Both the position numbers and the translations under genes were made by a program. The notes beneath the pieces are model-generated. The model saw only the letters and a program-made list of their open reading frames with translations. It ran no database searches and had not been told where the DNA came from. From UBA10649 sp965278945 (GTDB lineage: Bacteria; Actinomycetota; Actinomycetes; S36-B12): a stretch of 64,000 nt of DNA. The stretch covers positions 1,178,001 through 1,242,000 of the forward strand of contig OZ257128.1 of assembly GCA_965278945.1 (NCBI GenBank), written 5' to 3'. This document shows positions 50,252 through 59,188 of this stretch, piece after piece. Each line of letters starts with the position of its first letter. Position 1 is the first letter of the stretch.

Positions 50252-50752
50252 ATGCTGAGATTCCGCGCACTTGCCGCGTCCGTCGCCGTCGCGCTGAGCA
50301 TCTCGATCGCCGCAGGCGCCGCGCCTGCACTCGCTGCGGAAAAGCCCGTCGTAGTCGTCATCACGCACGCGCCGCTCGCGCCGACCGCTGTCCTCGGGTC
50401 GGGGTTGGGGACCGTACGCACGTTCTACGTGCCGGCCCGGGTTAACGGCAAGGCGAGCGCCGGCAGCTACCTGACCGGAACCCTGACGACCATTGCCGTG
50501 GGGCTGGAGAACAACCGTGAGCTCCGCTCCGCGAACCTGGTCGTCGTGGTCGGTGCTGAGGCCAACCAGCTTGTCATCGGCGGCCTCTCCGCGTATCCCG
50601 CGGACGGCAGCACGATTGCTCCCGGACAGCGCACGACGCGGCCCGTGATCGGCGGGTCGGGTATCTACGACGGGGCGCGCGGATCGGTGACCTCGACCAA
50701 CCTTGGCGAGGGCGGCTGGCGGCACGTCTTCCGGGTGACGGTTACCACGTAG
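50252..50752 (+). CDS. Secreted allene-oxide-cyclase-barrel/dirigent-like protein
   Basis: A 166-residue exported protein. The signal peptide is residues 1-28 (LAASVAVALSISIAAGAAPA, cleavage at ALA-AE). The mature part is a small beta-barrel pattern ending in RPVIGGSGIYDGARGSVTS, which matches the GGTGxYxGARG motif of allene-oxide-cyclase barrels and dirigent proteins. Bacterial members are of unknown function and possibly bind small ligands. The transcript may be leaderless. Confidence 0.65.
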   Translation: MLRFRALAASVAVALSISIAAGAAPALAAEKPVVVVITHAPLAPTAVLGSGLGTVRTFYVPARVNGKASAGSYLTGTLTTIAVGLENNRELRSANLVVVVGAEANQLVIGGLSAYPADGSTIAPGQRTTRPVIGGSGIYDGARGSVTSTNLGEGGWRHVFRVTVTT

Positions 50753-50780
50753 CGGCCGGTTCCTTCTCGAACCTGCGGGG

Positions 50781-50786
50781 TACGTT
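50781..50786 (+). promoter_or_regulatory. Candidate -10 box (TACGTT) for leaderless LuxR gene
   Basis: TACGTT ends six bases before the ATG at 50793, with no ribosome binding site between, as expected for a leaderless transcript. Confidence 0.4.
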
Positions 50787-50792
50787 CGCGGC

Positions 50793-52463
50793 ATGACCTC
50801 CGATCGCGCAATGCGGCTGCGCGAGGCGCTCGACATCCTGGTGTCGGGGGAGTCGGCCGAGGTCACGGCCGCGGACTGCAGCGATCCGTGGGACTTGGGT
50901 GTTTGCGCCTTCGTGGCCTCATGGCGACTCGACCATCGTTCGGCTACGCAGTTCGCCGAACGCGCGATCGGTGTGCTTCCCGATCTGCCCGCTGGCGATC
51001 CCGCGGCCACGGTGCTGGCATATGCGGTGCGTGTCTTGGCCGGGGCCGGCACGGGCGTCAAGGGGACCTGGACCGACCTGGCCCCGGGTCTCACGCCGAC
51101 GGGAGATCCGCTTGCCGATGCGCTCCCGATGCTCGGCTTGATCGACGGTCACGGCGACGACGAGCGGTTCGCGCGGTACGCGCTGGCCGAGGCCGCCCTG
51201 GCCTGCGGACGGGTGGGCATCGCGCAGGAGATTCCCGATATCGGCGGTGCGAGCGGCTTCCTTGACGGGCACCCATACTCGACGGTCATGACCGTTCTCG
51301 CCGCGCGCATCGCGGGCTTCGGGGGGCGAATCGACGAGGCGCGAATTCTGCTCGACTCGCTGCCGGACGCGACGGCACCCCGACTTCAGCTTCTCGTGGC
51401 GGCAACACGCTCTCTCGTTGACGGGAATGCGGCCGCACCGGCGGTCGTGCGTGACCTCGCCGGTCGAATCGAGCGCGGCGGCCACGACCTCGACGACCGG
51501 CTCGAACTGGGGTGCGTCCTGCTGTGCGCGTACGGCCTTGTGGCGATCGGTGACGTCGACCGCGCAACCGACCTGGTCGCGGGCTTCGACATGAGCCACG
51601 CCATGGTGATCGACCGGGTGCTCGCGATCGAACTGATGGTCGCGGCCGCCGAGCGCGCCGGCGATCTGCCGACCGCGGAGTCCGGCCTAGCCGCCGCCGA
51701 GGCGCTCGCCGACGATCCGATCGCCGAGAGCACACTCGACCGGATACGCAGTCGCATCGCGCTGCTCGCCGGCACGCCAGCCAGCGCCCTTCTCACGGCC
51801 ACGCGCGCGATCGAGCGCGCCGACGGCGAGGGCCGTGCCATCGAGGCGGCGGAGGGCAGGATCGTGTCGGCGCGCGCCCGCGTCGCGTCCGGAGATCGCG
51901 GCGGAGCGGCTCGCGGCCTCGAGGCGCCCGTCGCGACTGCCGACGTCGCGGGCCACCGAGCATTCCGCCGAGCGGCTGGCCGGGCTCTCCTTGGCACGGG
52001 CCGACGACTGCGCCCCTTCCCGGGAAGCGAAGATGCCGGACTGTCCGATCGTGAGCGCGAGGTATTCACGCTCATCCTGGCTGGCTACGAGAACTCCGAG
52101 ATCGCGGCCGAGTTGCATATCTCGCCGCACACCGCTCGATCGCATGTCTCACGGGTGCTCGCGGCCTACGGGACACCCACCCGTGCCACCCTGGCTGCCT
52201 ATGTGGCCGCGTCGATGCAGGACAGGAGGACCGCCGGGATTGCCGCCGCGTCGCTTGACGAGCTCACCCCCCGTCAGCGTGCCGTAGTCGCGGAAGTCAT
52301 CACGGGGGAGTCGAACGCCCAGATCGCGGCTCGACTGGGGATCACGACGCGTACCGTCGAGAAGCATGTCAACGACGTGATGAGGCGCTGGCGCATCGGG
52401 AGTCGGGTTGAACTCGTCTTCCGCGGGTCGGGGATCAGCCTCGACGGTCCATTCGAGAAATAG
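50793..52463 (+). CDS. LuxR-type regulator with two C-terminal HTH domains
   Basis: A 556-residue protein. Residues 1-410 are a helical repeat region (TPR/MalT-like; RLQLLVAATRSLVDG, HDLDDRLELGCVLLC). Two complete LuxR/GerE helix-turn-helix domains follow. HTH-1 (about 417-475) has LSDREREVFTLILAGYENSE and SPHTARSHVSRVL. HTH-2 (about 490-545) has LTPRQRAVVAEVITGESNAQ and TTRTVEKHVNDVM. There is no P-loop ATPase domain as in MalT. It probably controls the nearby secreted-protein genes. Two HTHs in one chain could allow binding of a monomer to a repeat site. Confidence 0.85.
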   Translation: MTSDRAMRLREALDILVSGESAEVTAADCSDPWDLGVCAFVASWRLDHRSATQFAERAIGVLPDLPAGDPAATVLAYAVRVLAGAGTGVKGTWTDLAPGLTPTGDPLADALPMLGLIDGHGDDERFARYALAEAALACGRVGIAQEIPDIGGASGFLDGHPYSTVMTVLAARIAGFGGRIDEARILLDSLPDATAPRLQLLVAATRSLVDGNAAAPAVVRDLAGRIERGGHDLDDRLELGCVLLCAYGLVAIGDVDRATDLVAGFDMSHAMVIDRVLAIELMVAAAERAGDLPTAESGLAAAEALADDPIAESTLDRIRSRIALLAGTPASALLTATRAIERADGEGRAIEAAEGRIVSARARVASGDRGGAARGLEAPVATADVAGHRAFRRAAGRALLGTGRRLRPFPGSEDAGLSDREREVFTLILAGYENSEIAAELHISPHTARSHVSRVLAAYGTPTRATLAAYVAASMQDRRTAGIAAASLDELTPRQRAVVAEVITGESNAQIAARLGITTRTVEKHVNDVMRRWRIGSRVELVFRGSGISLDGPFEK

Positions 52464-52511
52464 ACCGAAGCCACACTGTCGGCAGAGGCCCGGGTACGCA
52501 GTACTAGGTCC

Positions 52512-54398
52512 ATGCACCGGATCGACAGATCGAGAGCGCTTCGCCTGGCCAGCCTCGCGACCACGATCGTGGTGACAGCCGCGTCGCTGTCGGGATGCTC
52601 GTCGGATTCGGCGTCCAGCGAGAGCCTCGCTGCGGCCTCGGACCGGGCCGTTGAGATTGGCGAGGAGTTCGGCGCTCTCGGTATCGCCACCGTCCCGTTC
52701 GCGGGCGGAGAGCCGATCTACGACGTGAGCGGCGACATTGTTCTCACTCTCACGGACTGGCAGCTGACGTCGATCACGGCCGCGACTCCCGCAGCCCCCG
52801 AGGCTGCCGACACGCCGCGCCAGTGGTCGGGGGTGACCACTGCGTCCCTGGACGCCATCAACGAGGAGCTTCCCGCCATTCCGGGCGCCACGGAACTGAC
52901 GCCGAGCGCTGTCATCCAGGCATGGTGGCGCGTGGCGGACAGTGACCGTGCCGCCGCGGCTCGTCAGCTCGTGCCACCACCGGCCCGCGCGACATCGGCG
53001 GGCACCATTCCGAGCGCAGTCCTCGCCCTCTTCGTCGCCGACGGGCTCGCGGATGCGGGTCGGGTGGTGGACCCGAGTGAGATCGCCGTCGCGCTGGCCG
53101 AGGACGCCCCACGAGTCCTCGCGCTAGGCCCCGATGGCGGCGTGCCGATGGCCGACCTCGACCCCTGCGACACGATCTCGTCAGCCATCGCCAACGTGAA
53201 CGAGTTCCTCGACTCGATGGGCGAGCTCGGCTCGGTCATCAGGGGTGCTGTCACCGAGGCCGTCGGGGCCTTGGACACCCTGAGCGGCGGCGTGCTCAGC
53301 GCGATCAAGCGCGTTATCGCCGTGGCGAACCTCGTGCTCAATACGGCCTCTCTCCTGACGCCGTGGAAGGTGTCCTTGACCGTCGACCCGCCGAGCGGCC
53401 AGGTGGTCGCGTTCGCGGGCTCGGCTGGCACGACTTCGACCGTCACCGTTCGCCTCGACGGCGTCGCGGTGACGCCTCCCGCAGGGGTGCAGAGCTGCCT
53501 TGGGCTGCTCGGGATAGTCGACCCGACCAGCCAGAAGGGCTCGGACCTGACGTGGGGGAGCTGGGACGGATTCGTCGACCGTGTCCTCCCCTCGCTGATC
53601 ACACCGCCGGAGAAGGGCGGGCCAGCGCAACTGGGCGCCGACAACACCGCATCGATGACGGTCGGGACGGGTACCGAGACGAGCGACGCGAAGAAGCACA
53701 AGCCCGCCGTGGACACGACACCGTCGATCACGGTCTCCGTCGAGCGCGCGGACGTGCGGAAGCTCACGGACTGGATTCGCGCACAGGACTCGCCTGTTGT
53801 CCAGAGCATTCTCGGCGGGACGATCGAGGCGATCGCTACCGCTGTCGAGCTCTCGGCCAATCCCAACTCGACGACCCTCAACATCCCCGTGGGCTACTGG
53901 GTGCCCGACGAGACGCCCGATCCTGATCCCGGCACGGTCGACCCAACGCCCGTGGCCGAGCCGCCCGCTGATCCGCCGGCACCGCCAGGACCGAAGGACA
54001 ACAACAACTGCCTGGAGTACCGCAAGGTCGAGCAGGTCATGAAGGTTAAGGTCACGCGCGTCGAGTATGGCGAATGGGAGGGCATGCAGAATCCCTTCGT
54101 CCCGGGGGAGAAGATCCAGGCCTGCAAGTACTACGTCGGCACGACCGGAGCGATGGTGGTCATCGAGGAGCCCTTCTTCCTCAGCAACGCCGATGCAGCG
54201 ACCGATGCGGGCTTCATGGGAATCCTCAGCGACCGGGGATGCAGCCTTGCGTCGGGCATCCTGGACACCGGCAAGAACGTCACGAGCTACTTCGTCTACA
54301 GCGGCGTCACGCTGGGCGGGACATTCCTGTACCAGCTCAACACGAGCAATCCCAAGAAGAAGCTCGCGACCCTGGCCGCCGTTGCCGGCCTCTGCTAG
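52512..54398 (+). CDS. Large lipoprotein of unknown function
   Basis: A 628-residue lipoprotein with signal and lipobox AASLSGC (Cys29). The first part (about 60-290) is helical with WRVADSDRAAAARQLVPPP; the middle has beta strands (SLTVDPPSGQVVAFAGSAGT). A Pro/Asp linker (TPDPDPGTVDPTPVAEPP) lies near residue 470, and the C-terminal domain (about 495-628) has two Cys. No family is recognised. It is followed 38 bases later by a second lipoprotein gene on the same strand, so they may be cotranscribed. Confidence 0.75.
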   Translation: MHRIDRSRALRLASLATTIVVTAASLSGCSSDSASSESLAAASDRAVEIGEEFGALGIATVPFAGGEPIYDVSGDIVLTLTDWQLTSITAATPAAPEAADTPRQWSGVTTASLDAINEELPAIPGATELTPSAVIQAWWRVADSDRAAAARQLVPPPARATSAGTIPSAVLALFVADGLADAGRVVDPSEIAVALAEDAPRVLALGPDGGVPMADLDPCDTISSAIANVNEFLDSMGELGSVIRGAVTEAVGALDTLSGGVLSAIKRVIAVANLVLNTASLLTPWKVSLTVDPPSGQVVAFAGSAGTTSTVTVRLDGVAVTPPAGVQSCLGLLGIVDPTSQKGSDLTWGSWDGFVDRVLPSLITPPEKGGPAQLGADNTASMTVGTGTETSDAKKHKPAVDTTPSITVSVERADVRKLTDWIRAQDSPVVQSILGGTIEAIATAVELSANPNSTTLNIPVGYWVPDETPDPDPGTVDPTPVAEPPADPPAPPGPKDNNNCLEYRKVEQVMKVKVTRVEYGEWEGMQNPFVPGEKIQACKYYVGTTGAMVVIEEPFFLSNADAATDAGFMGILSDRGCSLASGILDTGKNVTSYFVYSGVTLGGTFLYQLNTSNPKKKLATLAAVAGLC

Positions 54399-54435
54399 CC
54401 CGTACTGCCCACACAGAGAACGAGGAGACCATCAC

Positions 54436-54939
54436 ATGACAACCGCCGCACTTCGTAACCGTCGGCCAGCCTTGGTTGCCGGACTCACGGGGCTCGCGCT
54501 CGCCGGTCTGCTGCTGACCGGCTGCGGCGGCAGCTCATCGTCCGACAACGTGCCGGCCGCCGAGGGGTCGTCCGAGATCGCGATCGCGGAATCAGCCGCC
54601 GCGGAGTCCGATCCCGCACAGGACGGTGCTGTTACGACGGCTGCCGAAGTACCTGAGGGCTGGCCCGCGGAGGTCCTTGTCCCGGCGGGGAACACCGTGC
54701 TCACCACCGAGCGGGGCGGCGGCTGGGACCTGCTCATCGAGGGAATCGACGAGGCCGAGCTCAAGGCGCTCATCGAGCAGATGACAGCAGCCGGATTCAC
54801 GACTCCCGGCATTACCGACATGGGAAGCGGGGCCTGGATCGCCGAGCTGACCGGTCCGGTCGGGGTGGCGACCTACTCCTACGAGACCGGAGGAGCGGGC
54901 CTGCCGAACGTGCGCGTCGTCTTCACGCCCACCGGCTGA
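54436..54939 (+). CDS. Small lipoprotein of unknown function
   Basis: A 167-residue lipoprotein with lipobox LLLTGC (Cys30) followed by an Ala/Ser/Glu-rich spacer. The globular part (about 75-167) has EVPEGWPAEVLVPAGNTVLT and repeated strand-helix units; it resembles small lipoproteins often present beside larger exported ones in actinobacteria. GAGGAG lies ten bases before the ATG. Function unknown. Confidence 0.75.
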   Translation: MTTAALRNRRPALVAGLTGLALAGLLLTGCGGSSSSDNVPAAEGSSEIAIAESAAAESDPAQDGAVTTAAEVPEGWPAEVLVPAGNTVLTTERGGGWDLLIEGIDEAELKALIEQMTAAGFTTPGITDMGSGAWIAELTGPVGVATYSYETGGAGLPNVRVVFTPTG

Positions 54940-54973
54940 GGTCGCACATGGGTCGTCTGTCAACATTCGATCC

Positions 54974-57010
54974 ATGACGAAGCAGAAGGTCCTTGCCGCA
55001 GCAGCATTCATGGGGGTCGCGGTCCTTCTCGCATCCTGCAGTTCGAGCGGTACCGAAGCGGCGAGTTCGAGCGCAGTCGCGACGGCGAACGCTGCTGCTC
55101 CGTCGATGGCGGCGTCGGGGGCAGTCGCGGAGATCGGCAGCTTCGCGCTACCGGACTGCACCGGCCAGGACGTGACGACCTGCTCGGCCGACGGCTTCGA
55201 TCCCGCGCGTGATGGCTTCAGCTTCCCGAACTTCACCGACGCAGGCACGCTCGGCGCGCAGAGCCTGATCTCCTTGTTCGGAGTCGATGCGGTCTGCGCG
55301 ACCGTGGCCGACGGCCAGTGCACCTTCTATCCCGCGGCCGAGCAGTGGGCCGAGCAGATCAACCAGTCGATGACCAACGGCCATTGCGAGGGCCTCGCGG
55401 TGCTGGCGGAGTACATCTTCCAGGGCTATCTCACGGCCGCCGACCTGGATCCGGCTGCGACGTCGACCTTCGACCTGACGTTCGATGACCCGGACGTGCG
55501 CGGGCCCATCGACCTGTTCTGGGCGACCCAGATGCTGCCGAAGGTCCAGGAGGCCTACAACTCGTTCAAGACGCTCGCACCGACCCAGATCGCGGCAGAA
55601 CTCGCCGACGGACTGCAGACCGGCAAGGGCTACACGCTCGGCATCTACCAGCCCCTCGGGGCGCACGCCATCACCCCGGTCTCGGTCCATGCCGAGGGCG
55701 ACAAGATCGCCATCTCCGTCTATGACAACAACTACCCGGGCACCGTCCAGCGGGTCATGATCGATCCCGCGACCGAGACGTGGAGCTACGCCGGCGGAGC
55801 GACCAACCCTGACGCGCCGACCGGCGGATGGGAAGGCGGCACCGGCACGATGGACCTGACGCCGATGGTGACGCGTCTCGAGCTTCCGTCGGCGGCCCCG
55901 TTCGCGGACGCGATCTCCAAGGGCGCTGCGCGTGGCACGGCGGCGCTGAAGACCATCATGGTCTCGACCAGTGATCCCACGGCCCGCGTGAGCGGTACGT
56001 TCGTGATCGACGGCTCGTCCTACGACACCTCGGACCCGACCGTGGTCCTTCCGGCCGGCCTGACGGCTCGACCCACGCTGGGCGCGGACCTCCTCGGGCG
56101 CGGTTTCACCTACGTCGTGGACACGAAGGTCGTGCGCGGCTTCCGGTTCATGCCAAAGGCGACGGGCGCCAGCGGGCCTGCGCCCGTGAAGCTGTCCATC
56201 GACTCGTTCAAGAGCCCGCGGCTGACTCTCGACACCACCCAGACCGAAGGCGGGACCGCGGGGTTCGAGGTCGTCGAGAGCGGCGAGGTCATCGTGACGA
56301 CGGACGACGGAGTGGAGTCGACGCTCAACATCGCCAACGGGCTGAACAGCCTCGACCTTCCCGTTCCTGACGGAGTCGATGTCGCGGTCGGCTCCGACAG
56401 CGGCGACGCTCAGATCTTTTACTTTGACGATGGCGGCGAGATTGTGGGGGAGTACGAGCTCGACGACCAGACGCCCAGCGGCGACGTGGTCAACGGCGTC
56501 GCGACCTTCGACGAGGCGACCGGCGAGTTCGATGTGACCGAGGAGGTCGCCGAGCCCGAGGCCTACGACGAGGACGCGGTCACGACATTCACCGACACCG
56601 TACGTGCCGCGGCGACGGACATGGGATCTGAGTTCACGGCCGAGTCGGACGAGGGCTCCGAATCGGCCGAGGGTTCCGAGTCTGACGACACCACCGACGA
56701 GAACGCCGATGAGAGTGGGAGTGACGACTCGGACGGGGCTTCGGGCGGCGGCAATGACTCCGACAGTTCGTCGTCCAACGATGACGGCGGTGGGTCTGAT
56801 GACTCCGGCTCGGGGTCAGACGACTCGGGCAGCGACGATTCTGGCGGAGACGATTCGGGTGGTGGATCAGACGACGGTGCCGGTGACTCTGGTGGATCAG
56901 ACGACGGTGGCACCGACTCTGGCGGGGCGGACGAGGGTGGCGATTCGGGCGGCGGCTCGGACGAGGCCGCCGACGATTCCGGAAGCGCGGACGACGGCGG
57001 CGGCGAGTAG
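54974..57010 (+). CDS. Lipoprotein paralogue of the papain-like protein, with Asp/Ser/Gly-rich tail
   Basis: A 678-residue lipoprotein with lipobox LLASC (Cys22). Residues about 78-272 match the protein at 44,575: RDGFSFPN, TNGHCEGLAVLAEYIF (Cys138), GAHAITPVSVH (His231), SVYDNNYP (251-253) and ETWSY. The middle is beta-rich. Residues from about 550 are an acidic Ser/Asp/Gly/Glu tail with DDSGSGSDDSGSDDSGG-type runs, probably an unstructured, calcium-attracting wall-spanning or surface tail. Its own neighbours have no metzincin. Proteolytic activity is inference from the triad order. Confidence 0.75.
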   Translation: MTKQKVLAAAAFMGVAVLLASCSSSGTEAASSSAVATANAAAPSMAASGAVAEIGSFALPDCTGQDVTTCSADGFDPARDGFSFPNFTDAGTLGAQSLISLFGVDAVCATVADGQCTFYPAAEQWAEQINQSMTNGHCEGLAVLAEYIFQGYLTAADLDPAATSTFDLTFDDPDVRGPIDLFWATQMLPKVQEAYNSFKTLAPTQIAAELADGLQTGKGYTLGIYQPLGAHAITPVSVHAEGDKIAISVYDNNYPGTVQRVMIDPATETWSYAGGATNPDAPTGGWEGGTGTMDLTPMVTRLELPSAAPFADAISKGAARGTAALKTIMVSTSDPTARVSGTFVIDGSSYDTSDPTVVLPAGLTARPTLGADLLGRGFTYVVDTKVVRGFRFMPKATGASGPAPVKLSIDSFKSPRLTLDTTQTEGGTAGFEVVESGEVIVTTDDGVESTLNIANGLNSLDLPVPDGVDVAVGSDSGDAQIFYFDDGGEIVGEYELDDQTPSGDVVNGVATFDEATGEFDVTEEVAEPEAYDEDAVTTFTDTVRAAATDMGSEFTAESDEGSESAEGSESDDTTDENADESGSDDSDGASGGGNDSDSSSSNDDGGGSDDSGSGSDDSGSDDSGGDDSGGGSDDGAGDSGGSDDGGTDSGGADEGGDSGGGSDEAADDSGSADDGGGE

Positions 57011-57026
57011 CTCGCCAGCCAGACGA

Positions 57027-57569
57027 TCAGCCCTGCTGGCCGACCCCGCGTGAGTAGGCCGAGACCCCGAATGGGAACGGCTGTCCCTTCGGAGCAGTCG
57101 CCGGCAGCGCGACCTTGACGGTCAGCGTGTCACCGCCCTTCACCAGGGAGAACGTCAGCTGAGTGAACGTGACCAACGGCGGATCGAAGGCCGTCGCCGT
57201 GCCAACACCGAAGAAGGCCTTGCCCCCGTCCTTGAGCACGATTCGCTTCGGCTTGGGGTTGGGGGCGTTCTGGAGCAGTCCAGGGCCGGAGGTGAAGTCC
57301 TGCGGACCCTTCGCGGTGCTCGCGGCGGTGATGGTCGCGTAGCCCTTGAGGCTGCAGCTGTGCCCGCTGATGTTCGTCAGCGTGATCAGCGAGGCCGGCT
57401 GCGACATCCCCGCGTTCTCTGCCGTTTCCTTCGCGGAGAGGTCCGAGGCCATGCACTTAGGCACGCTGCGCATCTGCGCTGCCGCACTAGGAGTCATGGC
57501 CGCGCCCGCGCAGAAGGCCAGGGCCACGGATGTGATTGCGACACGACGCACCTTCGGGGTGATCTCCAT
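57027..57569 (-). CDS. Secreted DUF4232-like protein
   Basis: A 180-residue exported protein with a signal peptide of about residues 1-31 (VAITSVALAFCAGAAMTPSA). The mature part has SLITLTNISGHSCSLKGYAT, the beta-sandwich pattern of DUF4232 proteins (L..TN..G..C.L.GY), and one more Cys nearer the start. DUF4232 proteins are common actinobacterial exported proteins without assigned function. The gene converges with the acidic lipoprotein gene, 16 bases apart. Confidence 0.75.
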   Translation of the reverse strand: MEITPKVRRVAITSVALAFCAGAAMTPSAAAQMRSVPKCMASDLSAKETAENAGMSQPASLITLTNISGHSCSLKGYATITAASTAKGPQDFTSGPGLLQNAPNPKPKRIVLKDGGKAFFGVGTATAFDPPLVTFTQLTFSLVKGGDTLTVKVALPATAPKGQPFPFGVSAYSRGVGQQG

Positions 57570-57575
57570 GCGATG

Positions 57576-57581
57576 AGACTA
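57576..57581 (-). promoter_or_regulatory. Candidate -10 box (TAGTCT) for leaderless DUF4232-like gene
   Basis: On the minus strand TAGTCT ends six bases before the ATG at 57569, with spacer CATCGC and no ribosome binding site. Confidence 0.45.
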
Positions 57582-57607
57582 GACCCGAGGAGACAACTGA
57601 TCGAGGG

Positions 57608-59071
<1,464 letters not shown>

Positions 59072-59125
59072 GACTCCCCTTCGGCGAGGCCCCCCGGCGC
59101 CCGACCCGAGCACGAACCTAGGCGT

Positions 59126-59169
59126 ATGTCGCGGGAAGTTCGCGGAAATATCGCAGTAATGTCGCGTCG
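59126..59169. repeat. Four phased 11-bp direct repeats upstream of the aminotransferase gene
   Basis: The 11-mers ATGTCGCGGGA, AGTTCGCGGAA, ATATCGCAGTA and ATGTCGCGTCG run head-to-tail, each with TCGC at the same phase. They lie in the 117-base gap between the channel gene and the aminotransferase start. An 11-bp period places the sites on one face of DNA, as in response-regulator or GlnR-type binding arrays. The regulator is unknown. Confidence 0.55.
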
Positions 59170-59188
59170 GGCGAAAGTGTATCCGTGG

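Noticed and set aside
59126..59169. GlnR box upstream of the aminotransferase
   Set aside because: Only GAAAT and GTAAT fit at 11-base spacing; the alternating GTNAC/GAAAC pattern is not met, so only the repeat itself is reported.
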